The notes: generated by a model not told the origin, from the sequence alone. Positions 5,983 through 14,678 are shown, counted from the stretch's first letter. The stretch is 18,514 bases of DNA from an uncultured Lachnospiraceae bacterium (GCA_910586715.1 CAJUJG010000014.1:1-18514), one strand, 5' to 3'. Program-made: numbers and translations.

Positions 5983-6330
5983 ATGAACGAAATTATTAGA
6001 GAAATCGAGAAGGAACAGTTAAAGGAGCATGTTGACAGCTTCAGAGTCGGCGATACGGTAAGAGTACACGGCAAGATTAAAGAGGGTAACCGTGAGAGAA
6101 TACAGGTATTTGAAGGTACCGTGTTGAAAATTCAGGGTGGAAGCAACAGAGAGACCTTTACGGTGAGAAAGCTCTCAAACGGTGTCGGCGTAGAAAAGAC
6201 TTGGCCGATGCACTCTCCAAACGTAGAGAAAGTGGAAGTGGTAAGATTAGGTAAGGTAAGACGTGCAAAATTGAACTACTTAAGACAACGTGTTGGTAAG
6301 CGGGCGAAGGTTAAGGAATTAGTAAAATAA
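5983..6330 (+). CDS. rplS: 50S ribosomal protein L19
   Basis: A 115-residue large-subunit protein at the 30S-50S interface. Diagnostic segments are FRVGDTVRVHGKIKEGNRER near the N-terminus, RIQVFEGTVL, and the C-terminal KVRRAKLNYLRQRVGKRAKVKE. Length is standard. The start follows an ideal AAGGAGG by eight bases. In most relatives it follows trmD directly; here it has its own promoter and is closed by an intrinsic terminator right after the stop codon. Confidence 0.98.
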   Translation: MNEIIREIEKEQLKEHVDSFRVGDTVRVHGKIKEGNRERIQVFEGTVLKIQGGSNRETFTVRKLSNGVGVEKTWPMHSPNVEKVEVVRLGKVRRAKLNYLRQRVGKRAKVKELVK

Positions 6331-6345
6331 TGAATAGTTCATATG

Positions 6346-6373
6346 ACGGAGCTTGGAAACAGGCTCCGTTTTT
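6346..6373 (+). terminator. Rho-independent terminator after rplS
   Basis: A 7-bp perfect stem (acggagc 6346-6352, gctccgt 6363-6369), extendable by a U-G and a U-A pair, with a ggaaac loop and five T residues (6369-6373). It starts 15 bases after the rplS stop codon. It also shows that an in-frame ATG at 6343 cannot be the signal peptidase start, since the terminator would fall inside the gene. Confidence 0.88.
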
Positions 6374-6414
6374 ACAAATGCACGGACGGGATATACCGGA
6401 GAGAGGGTTTGCTC

Positions 6415-6996
6415 ATGGCAAGAAGAAAGGGACTGAGTTTTTATCAAAAGAAGAAAAAATTGAATGTCGTGATTATCCGGGAAATCATGAGTTGGATTTT
6501 TTGGATATTTGCGTCTATGCTTGTGGCTGTTGTGACGATGTTTTGTGTGGGTATGCGGACAAGTGTCATCGGTTCTTCTATGGAGCCGGGTCTTTATAAC
6601 GGTCAGAAGATTTTTTTAAACAGAATTGTTTACGGTGTATCCTCTCCGAAGGAAGGGGACGTCGTGGTCTTTCTTCCCAACGGCAATGAAAAGTCGCACT
6701 ATTACGTGAAACGCGTGGTAGGAGTACCGGGAGATACGCTTTACATAAAAAACGGAATTTTGTATGTGAACGGGGAAACCGTGGAAGCATATTTTAATGA
6801 CCGGATAGCGGAGCCGGGGATTTTGGCGGATGAGGTGACGCTTGGCGAGGACGAATACTTTGTAATTGGCGATAACTGCAATAACAGTGAGGACAGCCGT
6901 TCGGCAAATATCGGAACGGTCAAGAAGGAATATATTATCGGGAAAGCATGGTTTAAAATGGCATCGGGGGACAGCGACATCGGGTTTGTAGAGTAA
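6415..6996 (+). CDS. lepB: Type I signal peptidase (divergent paralogue)
   Basis: A 193-residue membrane-anchored Ser/Lys peptidase that removes signal peptides from exported proteins. A basic N-terminus (MARRKGLSFYQKKKK) leads to one membrane segment at about 24-46. The nucleophile is S55 in GSSMEP and the general base is K99 in YYVKRVVG. Box E is GDNCNNSEDSR (152-162), where Cys155 replaces the Arg normally found in GDNRNNS. ATG 6415 has GAGAGGG eight bases upstream. A longer frame from 6343 overlaps the rplS terminator and is rejected. It is one of two signal peptidases here, separated by rbgA, and the more divergent. Specialisation of the pair for different substrates is an inference. Confidence 0.9.
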   Translation: MARRKGLSFYQKKKKLNVVIIREIMSWIFWIFASMLVAVVTMFCVGMRTSVIGSSMEPGLYNGQKIFLNRIVYGVSSPKEGDVVVFLPNGNEKSHYYVKRVVGVPGDTLYIKNGILYVNGETVEAYFNDRIAEPGILADEVTLGEDEYFVIGDNCNNSEDSRSANIGTVKKEYIIGKAWFKMASGDSDIGFVE

Positions 6997-7011
6997 AAAG
7001 GGAGGAGACAA

Positions 7012-7860
7012 ATGGCGAATTATCAATGGTATCCGGGGCATATGACGAAGGCAAAGCGCATGATGCAGGAGGATATAAAGCTGATAGACCTAATCATTGA
7101 GCTGGTGGACGCGCGGATACCGCTTAGCAGCCGCAATCCGGATATTGATGAGCTGGGTAAAAATAAATCAAGGATTATTTTACTGAATAAGTCCGACTTG
7201 GCAGATACCAGGAAAAATAAGACGTGGATGGAGTATTTTTCGGACAGGGGATTTCATGTGCTTGAAATTAACGCGAAGACAGGCGCCGGCATAAAGTCCA
7301 TCCAGGGTGTGGTTCAGGAGGCGTGTAAGGAAAAAATTGCGCGTGACAGGAAGCGCGGGATTATCAACCGACCGGTGCGCGCGATGGTGGCAGGCATTCC
7401 AAATGTCGGAAAATCCACCTTTATCAATTCCTTTGCGGGAAAAGCGTGTACAAAGACAGGCAATAAACCGGGCGTTACAAAGGGAAAGCAGTGGATTCGG
7501 CTGAACAAAGGAATTGAGCTTTTGGACACACCGGGGATTTTATGGCCGAAATTTGACGACCAGTCGGTGGGTCTTCGGCTTGCGATGATTGGTTCCATGA
7601 ATGACGAGATTGTTCATTTGGATGAGCTTGCCTGTGAGCTGATTGATTTTTTGCGCGCGGAATATGCAGGAATGCTTGAGAACCGTTATGAAATAGAGAT
7701 AAATGATGAACAGTCTGCATATGATGTCATAAAATCTGTCTGTATCAGTAAAAAATGCTTTCTAAAAGGAGAAGAACTTGATATAATGAAATCATCAGCA
7801 ATGATTGTTGATGATTTCAGAAATGGTAGAATAGGAAAAATTACATTGGAGATGCCGTAA
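7012..7860 (+). CDS. rbgA: Ribosome biogenesis GTPase RbgA (YlqF)
   Basis: A 282-residue circularly permuted GTPase required for late 50S assembly (incorporation of L16, L27 and L36 in Bacillus). The order of motifs proves the permutation: G4 NKSD (59-62), G5-like NAKT (87-90), G1 GIPNVGKST (128-136), and G3 DTPG (172-175). The N-terminus MANYQWYPGHMTKAKR is highly characteristic. The C-terminal third is the RNA-binding ANTAR-like part. GGGAGGAG precedes the ATG. It stops one base before the second signal peptidase gene, implying translational coupling. Confidence 0.97.
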   Translation: MANYQWYPGHMTKAKRMMQEDIKLIDLIIELVDARIPLSSRNPDIDELGKNKSRIILLNKSDLADTRKNKTWMEYFSDRGFHVLEINAKTGAGIKSIQGVVQEACKEKIARDRKRGIINRPVRAMVAGIPNVGKSTFINSFAGKACTKTGNKPGVTKGKQWIRLNKGIELLDTPGILWPKFDDQSVGLRLAMIGSMNDEIVHLDELACELIDFLRAEYAGMLENRYEIEINDEQSAYDVIKSVCISKKCFLKGEELDIMKSSAMIVDDFRNGRIGKITLEMP

Positions 7861-7861
7861 A

Positions 7862-8431
7862 ATGGAAACAGGGGAAAAGAAGGAAAGTAAAATAAAAAAT
7901 ATCATGAAAGAAGTGTTAAGTACCAGTATTTATCTATTGCTGGTGCTTTGTGCCGCATATCTGATTGTCACCTATGTAGGTCAGCGCACACAGGTGAGCG
8001 GGGGCAGCATGGAGAGTACGTTAAGTAATGAGGATCACCTGCTGGTGGATAAAATATCGTATCGGTTTACGCAACCCGAACGGTTTGATATTATTGTATT
8101 TCCGTTTCAGTATGATGAGGAAACCTATTACATAAAACGGATTATCGGTATGCCGGGCGAGACGGTAAAAATTGATGATGAGGGAAATATTTACATTAAT
8201 GATGAAATTTTAGAGGAAAGTTACGGCAGAGAGGTGATTGAAAATCCGGGTATTGCGGCGGATCCCATTGTGCTTGGCGACGACGAGTATTTTGTTATGG
8301 GAGACAATCGGAACAACAGTTCTGACAGCAGGGATCCTTCCGTCGGAAATATTCACAGAGATGATATTATCGGAAGGGCGTTTATCAGAATATGGCCTTT
8401 GGCAAAGTTTGGCATACTGAAGCATCAATAA
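7862..8431 (+). CDS. lepB: Type I signal peptidase
   Basis: A 189-residue signal peptidase with one N-terminal membrane segment at about 20-40, nucleophile S49 in SGGSMESTL, general base K92 in YYIKRIIGMPGE, and a canonical box E GDNRNNSSDSRD (147-158). Size matches the Sip-type enzymes of Firmicutes. Its ribosome binding site (TGGAGA, 7847-7852) lies inside rbgA. It is closer to the textbook enzyme than the copy at 6415, so it is the better candidate for general secretion. Confidence 0.95.
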   Translation: METGEKKESKIKNIMKEVLSTSIYLLLVLCAAYLIVTYVGQRTQVSGGSMESTLSNEDHLLVDKISYRFTQPERFDIIVFPFQYDEETYYIKRIIGMPGETVKIDDEGNIYINDEILEESYGREVIENPGIAADPIVLGDDEYFVMGDNRNNSSDSRDPSVGNIHRDDIIGRAFIRIWPLAKFGILKHQ

Positions 8432-8460
8432 GAAGAACCGTAAAAGGGAAAGGCGGCGCG

Positions 8461-9225
8461 ATGGAGAAAAAAATAAGCGATATTAAAAACGAATTGATGG
8501 CAGCAGACGAAAGTGCGCTGCCTGTTTTTGTGGAACGCTATGGAAATGACGAGAGAAGCGGCGTAAAGGCACTTGTCACAAGGGCAAAAAATCGCATAGA
8601 GGCATTGGAACAGGAAGTGCAGCGTATCGAAGTTATGCGGCAGTATGAGCGCGAATATGCAGCGTGCGGTTACATCTGCGGGATAGATGAGGCGGGACGG
8701 GGACCGCTTGCGGGACCTGTAGTGGCGGGAGCTGTTATTTTGCCTGCTGGATGTAAAATCCTGTATTTAAACGATTCCAAGCAGCTGAGCGCGAAAAAAC
8801 GTGAGGAGCTTTACACGGTGATTATGCGTGAAGCGGTGGCGGCAGGCGTAGGCTGCGTTTCGCACGAGCGGATTGATGAAATTAATATTTTGCAGGCAAC
8901 ATATGAAGCAATGCGTGAAGCAATAAACAGGCTGGGGGTAAAGCCCGATCTATTATTAAACGATGCGGTGACGATACCGGAGGTTGCAATCCGGCAGGTA
9001 CCGATTATCAAGGGAGACGCAAAGAGTATTTCAATTGCGGCAGCGAGCATTGTGGCAAAGGTTACAAGGGACCGGCTGATGGTTGAGTACGATAAGCTTT
9101 ATCCGGAGTACCATTTTGCCAAAAACAAAGGATATGGCGCGGCAGAGCATACGGATGCACTCAAAAAATATGGACCGTCGCCGATTCATCGGAAAAGCTT
9201 TATCGGGAACTTTGTGGACATCTAA
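8461..9225 (+). CDS. rnhB: Ribonuclease HII
   Basis: A 254-residue enzyme that cuts RNA in RNA/DNA hybrids and starts removal of misincorporated ribonucleotides from DNA. The catalytic set is visible: D76-E77 in GIDEAGRGPLAGP, D168 in LLLND and D186 in KGDAKS, then IAAASIVAKVTRD. A 70-residue helical N-terminal extension, also present in the 255-residue Bacillus RnhB, precedes the domain. ATG 8461 follows AAAGG. Longer starts inside lepB are possible but would add 23 residues unrelated to the family. The rbgA-lepB-rnhB order matches other Firmicutes. Confidence 0.96.
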   Translation: MEKKISDIKNELMAADESALPVFVERYGNDERSGVKALVTRAKNRIEALEQEVQRIEVMRQYEREYAACGYICGIDEAGRGPLAGPVVAGAVILPAGCKILYLNDSKQLSAKKREELYTVIMREAVAAGVGCVSHERIDEINILQATYEAMREAINRLGVKPDLLLNDAVTIPEVAIRQVPIIKGDAKSISIAAASIVAKVTRDRLMVEYDKLYPEYHFAKNKGYGAAEHTDALKKYGPSPIHRKSFIGNFVDI

Positions 9226-9283
9226 GAAGCTTATGCTTTTCGCTGTCAGGAGTCTGCAGGCTATGTGAGAATGGGGGATATTT

Positions 9284-11194
9284 ATGGACAGTTATTTATC
9301 AGGATTTTCGCGTGGTTATACGGGAAATATAGGGGCAGGTCATGCAGGAAGCATGTCAGGACCTGTGTCCGCGGCAGGCGGACAGACTGTCGATGTGACA
9401 CAGCTTAAAACAGGCGATACGTTTCAGGGAGAAATCACCTCGGTAAACGGGGAAGATGTGCAGATACAGCTTGCAAACGGTCAGTATTTGACGGCAAAGC
9501 TTGCGCGTGACGTGCAGGTTGCGTTGGGGCAGGTGATGAACTTGCAGGTGCAGTCCAACAAGGATAATCGTGTGGTGCTAAAGCCCGTGTACGACGGCAA
9601 TTCGCAGATGCTGCGTGTGGGAGAGGCGGCGCTTCGCGCGGCAAATATGGCAGTCAATGAAAAAAATCTGCAACTTGTGGCTAAGCTGATTGAAAACGGC
9701 ATGTCGATTGATAAAAACACGTTAATGACCTATAACCGACTGGCGCTGCAAAATTCGAACATTGATTTGTCAAATATTATAAAGCTGAATAAATTACAAT
9801 TACCCGTGACGCAGGAGAATGCGCGGCAGCTGGAGAACTACCAAAATTTGGAGCACAAGATTTTGGACGGTGTAAAGAGTGCGGCGGATGAACTGGTAAA
9901 GATATTTGAGAGCCTGCTTGGGGAGGGAACGCCGCTTTCAAATGTTCCGGTAGGTGCGCTACAAAACGGGGCGAAGTTTATGGAACAGGCGCTTAAACTT
10001 TTGGGCGGTGAAAATGAGCAGGAGGGCGCGGCGGTAAAAACGCAGGCAGAAGAAGCCGATACCACAGCCGGTGCCGTAAACGGTGAGGCTTCAGAACAGG
10101 CAGGAACTATTTCTGCTGAAAAGACGGCGGATATGGGAAACGTTGCAATGCAGCAGGAGGGTGTTAAAATTATCCGCGGTGATTTGCCAAAAGATGCGCA
10201 GGGTATTCCTTCCGATAAAATACAGGAGCAGCTACAGCAGGAAGGGGAACCGCTTCTCAATAAAGCAGCTGACAAGCAGTTGACCGGAGAAGTCAAGAGT
10301 GTGATTTCTGACAAAGCGCAGGAGGGGCAAACGCAAACAACCGGTGCAGGCAGCGCGCAAAAGAATGTGGAAGGTGAATCGTTCAAGGAGCTTTTGAACC
10401 TGATAAAAGGGGAGAAGTCTGAGAATGTACCGGATAAGATTATACAGTATATAAGCAGCGGCAAAGCACAGTTTAAGGACATAAAGCAGTTTTTACTTGA
10501 CACGGAGTTTGGAAAAAATCTGACGCCGGAGCAAAAGGCAAAGATTTTCCATTCGGAGCCGTTTAAAAGCATGTTGAAGGATGGGTTGCAAAAGCAGTGG
10601 ACGCTTACGCCGGAGGAGCTTTTTAAGGATGGAAAGGTTGAGGAATTTTATCAGAAGCTTCTGCGGGAATCAAGTCAGCTGACGAAGCTGATGAATGAGG
10701 CGATGCAGTCGGGTGCGCAGTCGGCGAATGCGCCGCAGGCAAAGGCAATGGGTAATATTGCCGAAAATGTGGAATTTATCAATCAAATGAACCAAATGTT
10801 AAATTATGTGCAGCTGCCGTTAAAGCTTGGCAATTCGCAGGCGCATGGAGATTTATACGTCTATACGAACAAGAAGCATATGGCGCGCGGAGACGGAATG
10901 CTGACAGCGTTTCTGCATTTGGATATGGATTATCTTGGTTCGCTTGATGTGAGTATTGCGTTACAGACGCAAAAGGGACAGATTACAACGAAATTTTATC
11001 TTGATGAGGATTCGATTGCGCTTGTCGAGGAGCATATCGGAGAGTTGAGTGCGCGGCTTGAGAAAAAGGGCTATCGGTGCAAAAACATGATTTTGGAGAA
11101 GGATGAGGATAAGACCGTACTGGAGCATGTGGAGGAGCAGGTGGCGGCAGGCAGCGCTGTCATTGGTTATCAGACGTTTGACACGAGAGCGTAA
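9284..11194 (+). CDS. FliK-like protein (YlqG family; Flg_hook C-terminal domain)
   Basis: A 636-residue protein. Residues about 36-100 form a small beta-rich module (VTQLKTGDTFQGEI, then VQIQLANGQYLTAKL). A long Gln/Glu/Ala-rich low-complexity middle (about 240-365) looks disordered. The last 135 residues resemble the C-terminal domain of flagellar hook-length control protein FliK, with LPLKLGNSQAHGDLYVYTNK, FLHLDMDYLGSLDVSI and TTKFYLDEDS. The position after rnhB and before a FlhB-like gene is exactly that of Bacillus ylqG-ylqH. FliK measures hook length and touches FlhB to switch export. No other flagellar gene lies nearby, so the role of this copy is unclear. ATG 9284 follows a GGGGGA box. 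Confidence 0.75.
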   Translation: MDSYLSGFSRGYTGNIGAGHAGSMSGPVSAAGGQTVDVTQLKTGDTFQGEITSVNGEDVQIQLANGQYLTAKLARDVQVALGQVMNLQVQSNKDNRVVLKPVYDGNSQMLRVGEAALRAANMAVNEKNLQLVAKLIENGMSIDKNTLMTYNRLALQNSNIDLSNIIKLNKLQLPVTQENARQLENYQNLEHKILDGVKSAADELVKIFESLLGEGTPLSNVPVGALQNGAKFMEQALKLLGGENEQEGAAVKTQAEEADTTAGAVNGEASEQAGTISAEKTADMGNVAMQQEGVKIIRGDLPKDAQGIPSDKIQEQLQQEGEPLLNKAADKQLTGEVKSVISDKAQEGQTQTTGAGSAQKNVEGESFKELLNLIKGEKSENVPDKIIQYISSGKAQFKDIKQFLLDTEFGKNLTPEQKAKIFHSEPFKSMLKDGLQKQWTLTPEELFKDGKVEEFYQKLLRESSQLTKLMNEAMQSGAQSANAPQAKAMGNIAENVEFINQMNQMLNYVQLPLKLGNSQAHGDLYVYTNKKHMARGDGMLTAFLHLDMDYLGSLDVSIALQTQKGQITTKFYLDEDSIALVEEHIGELSARLEKKGYRCKNMILEKDEDKTVLEHVEEQVAAGSAVIGYQTFDTRA

Positions 11195-11240
11195 TTGCAG
11201 ATAGAAAGTGGATTTGTAGAAAATAGGAGTGGGACCTACA

Positions 11241-11546
11241 ATGGCTGAGAACAAAAATAAAAAAATCAAGCAGGCAGTGGCGCTTGAGTATGATCCGTCA
11301 GACAGTGCGCCGAAAGTGATTGCAATGGGACGCGGCGCGCTTGCGGAGAAAATTATTGAGCAGGCAAAGCAGGCGGAAGTTCCGGTGCATAAGGATGATA
11401 AGCTTGCGGATACGCTGTCAAAGCTGCAGATTGGAGACATGATACCGCCGGAGCTGTATGAAGTGGTGGCGGAAATCCTTGTGTTTGTGGACGGCATGGA
11501 TAAGATTAAGGCAAAGGTTGCAGCGCATCAAAACAACAAAAAATAG
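11241..11546 (+). CDS. FlhB C-terminal domain-like protein (YlqH family)
   Basis: A 101-residue protein corresponding to the cytoplasmic C-terminal domain of FlhB, without its four membrane segments. Matches are AVALEYDPSDSAPKVIAMG, a VPVHKDDKLADTL stretch equal to the VPI.ENPPLAR region of FlhB, and IGDMIPPELYEVVAEIL. The NPTH autocleavage motif, which in FlhB directly precedes this part, is replaced by KKIK. The protein therefore cannot undergo the switch cleavage and mimics the already processed fragment. ATG 11241 is used; GTG 11229 lies within the ribosome binding site. It pairs with the FliK-like gene 47 bases upstream. Confidence 0.85.
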   Translation: MAENKNKKIKQAVALEYDPSDSAPKVIAMGRGALAEKIIEQAKQAEVPVHKDDKLADTLSKLQIGDMIPPELYEVVAEILVFVDGMDKIKAKVAAHQNNKK

Positions 11547-11559
11547 TGCAGGAGTGTCT

Positions 11560-11916
11560 ATGAATACAAGAAAAAAGGGGATGGAATATGAGCGGGCGGC
11601 GGCAGGATATTTGCAGCGCTGCGGTGTGAGAATATTGGAATACAATTACAGAAACCGCCGGGGAGAGATTGATCTGATCGGAAAAGACGGTGAATATACC
11701 GTGTTTTTTGAAGTGAAATACCGCAAAGACGATAAGAAAGGCTCTCCGGCACAGGCGGTTCATTTTACAAAGCAGAAAACAATCTGCAAAGTCGCCGATT
11801 ATTACCGGATGATGCACGGCATGGGGGAATTTGCGGCGGTGCGCTATGATGTGGTGGCGATAGAGGGAGAGAACATTACGTGGTATAAAAACGCGTTTGT
11901 GCATATTTATACATAG
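11560..11916 (+). CDS. YraN family (UPF0102) endonuclease-fold protein
   Basis: A 118-residue member of the UPF0102/YraN family, which has a restriction-endonuclease-like (PD-(D/E)xK) fold. Seen here are E11 in the first helix, GEIDLI (35-40) and FFEVKYR (49-55), which together give the E...D...ExK active-site pattern, followed by KKGSPAQAV. The function is not firmly established; related to Holliday-junction resolvase folds. ATG 11560 has AGGAG just upstream. The frame is open further back over the FlhB-like gene, but those residues are not family sequence. Usual clostridial position after rnhB/ylqH. Confidence 0.9.
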   Translation: MNTRKKGMEYERAAAGYLQRCGVRILEYNYRNRRGEIDLIGKDGEYTVFFEVKYRKDDKKGSPAQAVHFTKQKTICKVADYYRMMHGMGEFAAVRYDVVAIEGENITWYKNAFVHIYT

Positions 11917-11941
11917 AATTGACAGAGGAGAATAAAACGCG

Positions 11942-12867
11942 ATGCAGGATATTGTCAGACAGGGAGACCGGAATACATGCAGACTGGAATATGACAGGAA
12001 TAACAGTGAACTGGCATATTTTACGTTTGCAAATATAGAGGAAACGGGGATTGTGGAGCATTGCTTTACGACGAGAGCAGGCGGCGTAAGTACAGGGGAT
12101 ACTGCGTCATTAAACCTCAGCTATTCCCGTGGGGATCAGACGCAAAACGTCGACGAAAATTTCAGAAGGGTTGCCGCGCATTTTGGAAAACAGCCAAACG
12201 ATATTGTGTGTTCGCAGCAGACGCACACGACAAATGTGCGCAAGATTACTGTTGCCGATAAGGGAAAAGGCGTTGTGCGCAAGCTGGATTATATGGACGT
12301 GGATGGTTTGATTACGAACGAAAGCGGCATTCTTCTTGCGACTTTTTTTGCGGACTGTGTGCCGCTGTTTATTGTTGACCCAATCAGTTACTCGATAGGC
12401 TTGTCGCACTCAGGTTGGCGTGGTACGGTGGGAAAGATGGGGAAAGTTACATTGGACCGAATGGCACAGGAGTATGGCACAAAGGCGGAAAACGTACAAG
12501 TGGCGATTGCGCCTTCGATTTGCCAAAGCTGTTATGAGGTGAGTGGGGACGTCGCATATGCGTTTGACGGGGCTTTTCCAAAAAATGATGAGATGGCGCG
12601 CGAATATCTGCTGCGGTATCAGACAACACCTTCATCAGAGGATATTGCAAACTGTCTGTTTTACAAAAAGGAAACGGAAAATATCAGTTAAACCTGTGGT
12701 ATGCAAATTTCAGGGTCTTTCGGGATGCGGGCGTGCCGGATGAAAATATTGCGGTGACGGACGTATGCACCTGCTGCAATTCCCAATTGCTGTTCAGTCA
12801 CCGGGCAAGCAGGGGCAGACGCGGAAATTTGGGTGCGTTTTTGATGCTGAAGGAAACAGGAGGGTAA
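11942..12867 (+). pseudogene. pgeF: PgeF/YfiH laccase-domain protein, split by a -1 frameshift
   Basis: Homologue of the multicopper polyphenol oxidase (laccase) domain family, whose E. coli member clears mis-made UDP-MurNAc-L-Ser peptidoglycan precursors. Metal/catalytic residues are seen at H95 (SQQTHTTNV), C139 (FFADCVPL) and H156 (SHSGWRG). The first frame stops at 12691. The missing C-terminal part is intact in the -1 frame from about 12670 to 12867: LNLWYANFRVFRDAGVP, VCTCCNSQLLFSHRASRG, then RRGNLGAFLML, including the conserved CTCC and SHR elements. One extra A in the A5 tract at 12665-12669 would restore a full 308-residue protein. This could be a genuine mutation, a base-call error in a homopolymer, or frameshifting at C-AAA-AAG, a weak slippery site. 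The rest of the gene shows no other decay. Confidence 0.88.
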
Positions 12868-12872
12868 CGGTT

Positions 12873-14678
12873 GTGAAAAATTTTGGACGAAAAATGGCTC
12901 CGCGAAAAAGTTTTGATACGGAAAACTGGTTTATTGAGAGTTACCGCAGGCATAAGGGACATCCGATGAAGATTCTAATTTCGCTATATCGGGGGAATTA
13001 TCACAAGTTTGTGCTGGCAGTGATTTACTTTTTTATTAAGCACGCCTGCGTGTGGGTGCTGCCGATTGTGACGGCAAATATTATCAATGACGTGACAAGT
13101 CAAAATCCGAATACGGTAAGAAATATTATTTTTTATACAGTGTTTGAGGGATTTTTGATTGCGATTAACGTGCCGATGAATTATCTTTATACTTCATACA
13201 AAAGCCTTGCCACGCGCTATGTGGAGACGGGACTTCGCAAGGCATTGGTGCGAAAGCTGCAGCAGCTGTCGATTTCTTATCATGTGGAAACGCAGTCGGG
13301 GCGGCTTCACTCAAAGATTATGCGTGATGTGGAGGCGGTGGAAACGCTCTCAACACAGATGTTTTTGAGTATTTTAAATATTGCGCTCAATATTGCGGTT
13401 GCGCTTGTCGTGACAGGGACGAAAAGCAAAACGGTGCTTGTGTTTTTCGTCTTTGCCGCGCCTGTTGCGGCAGTGACAATGGTATCGTTTCGCAATGTGA
13501 TGCGCAGGCGAAATACCGAGTTTCGTAAGGAGATGGAGGAAACCTCCGCGCGCATTATGGAAATGGTGCAGCTTGTGCCTGTGACTAGAGCGCATGCGCT
13601 TGAGAATAAGGAAGCGGACAAAATGAGCGCACAGCTTCTTACGGTAGCGGAAAAGGGCTATCGGTTAGATGTGGTGCAGGCGCTGTTTGGTTCGGTCGGA
13701 TGGGCAATTTTTCAGCTTTTTCAGGTGGTATGTCTTGCTTTTACAGGGTATCTTGCAATCAGGGGCAGCATTCAGGTCGGGGACATTACGCTCTATCAAA
13801 GCTATTTTGCGACGGTCGTCAATCAGGTATCAGCGATTGTGACGCTCCTTCCGACGATTACAAAGGGGATTGAGTCGGTAAATTCAATCGGCGAGGTGCT
13901 TTTGTCGGAGGATGTGGAGCAGAATGAGGGGAAGGATGCGCTCACAGATGTGGAGGGCGTGTTTGATTTCCAAAATGTGGGATTTCATTATAAAAACAGC
14001 GAAACCCGTGTGCTGCATGATTTGAATTTACATGTGGACAAGGGAGAAACCATTGCATTTGTCGGCGAATCGGGCGCGGGAAAGTCTACCATTTTAAATA
14101 TGGTCATCGGCTTTCATATGGCGGAGAGCGGCGCGCTGCTTTTGGACGGGCATGACTTGCGCGGGATTGACTTGCGGACGTACCGGAAGCATCTTGCGGT
14201 GGTGCCGCAGACGTCAATTCTCTTTTCAGGCACAATCAGAGAGAATATTACGTACGGCTGTGAAAACGTGCGCAACGAGGAGCTGATGGAGGTGGTAAAG
14301 GCGGCAAATCTGTCGGATTTGATAGAAAGTCTGCCAAACGGGCTGGATACGCAGGTGGGCGAACACGGTGGAAAGCTTTCGGGCGGGCAGAGACAGCGGA
14401 TTGCGATTGCGCGGGCATTAATCCGAAACCCAAAGATTATTGTGCTTGATGAGGCAACCTCGGCGCTTGACAGCATTTCGGAGAAAATGATACAGGAGGC
14501 AATCAACAATTTGGTAAAGGGTCGGACCACCTTTATCGTGGCGCACAGGCTTTCAACAATCCGCGAGGCGGACAAGATTGCCGTGATTGCAAACGGGAAC
14601 TGTGTGGAGTACGGCACGTACAACGAGCTTATGGAGCTAAAGGGCGAATTTTACCGTATGAAGGTGATACAAAGCTAA
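12873..14678 (+). CDS. ABC exporter, fused transmembrane and ATPase domains
   Basis: A 601-residue half-transporter of the MsbA/LmrA/multidrug type. The membrane domain (about 40-340) has six predicted segments. The nucleotide-binding domain has Walker A GESGAGKST (398-406), Q-loop VVPQTSILFSGTIRENI (about 443-459), signature LSGGQRQR (503-510), Walker B IIVLDE (522-527) and H558 in VAHRLSTI. It should work as a homodimer. The GTG at 12873 is chosen because AGGAGGG (12858-12864) sits eight bases upstream; upstream codons overlap the pgeF tail and read as its shadow. The spacing of five bases suggests co-transcription with pgeF. Substrate unknown: residues 1-35 are an unusual basic extension. 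Confidence 0.93.
   Translation: MKNFGRKMAPRKSFDTENWFIESYRRHKGHPMKILISLYRGNYHKFVLAVIYFFIKHACVWVLPIVTANIINDVTSQNPNTVRNIIFYTVFEGFLIAINVPMNYLYTSYKSLATRYVETGLRKALVRKLQQLSISYHVETQSGRLHSKIMRDVEAVETLSTQMFLSILNIALNIAVALVVTGTKSKTVLVFFVFAAPVAAVTMVSFRNVMRRRNTEFRKEMEETSARIMEMVQLVPVTRAHALENKEADKMSAQLLTVAEKGYRLDVVQALFGSVGWAIFQLFQVVCLAFTGYLAIRGSIQVGDITLYQSYFATVVNQVSAIVTLLPTITKGIESVNSIGEVLLSEDVEQNEGKDALTDVEGVFDFQNVGFHYKNSETRVLHDLNLHVDKGETIAFVGESGAGKSTILNMVIGFHMAESGALLLDGHDLRGIDLRTYRKHLAVVPQTSILFSGTIRENITYGCENVRNEELMEVVKAANLSDLIESLPNGLDTQVGEHGGKLSGGQRQRIAIARALIRNPKIIVLDEATSALDSISEKMIQEAINNLVKGRTTFIVAHRLSTIREADKIAVIANGNCVEYGTYNELMELKGEFYRMKVIQS

Noticed and set aside
6371..6397. Possible promoter TTTACA...TATACC for the first signal peptidase
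   Set aside because: The spacer is only 15 bases and the start site would leave almost no leader before the ribosome binding site, so I do not call it.
6343..6414. Longer signal peptidase starting at 6343
   Set aside because: It would place the rplS terminator inside the coding region, lacks a ribosome binding site, and adds residues absent from the family.
9838..10572. 244-codon minus-strand open frame inside the FliK-like gene
   Set aside because: Its product is Ser/Cys/Pro/Ala-rich low complexity, the typical antisense of a Gln/Glu/Ala-rich coding region; no start signals or family match.
12662..12676. Programmed -1 frameshifting as the main explanation for pgeF
   Set aside because: The heptamer is C-AAA-AAG rather than the canonical A-AAA-AAG, and I see no strong downstream stem at the right distance. 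A mutation or base-call error is simpler, though not excluded.
12765..12872. Upstream extension of the ABC exporter
   Set aside because: These codons overlap the out-of-frame C-terminus of pgeF, which matches its family strongly; a good AGGAGGG favours GTG 12873.
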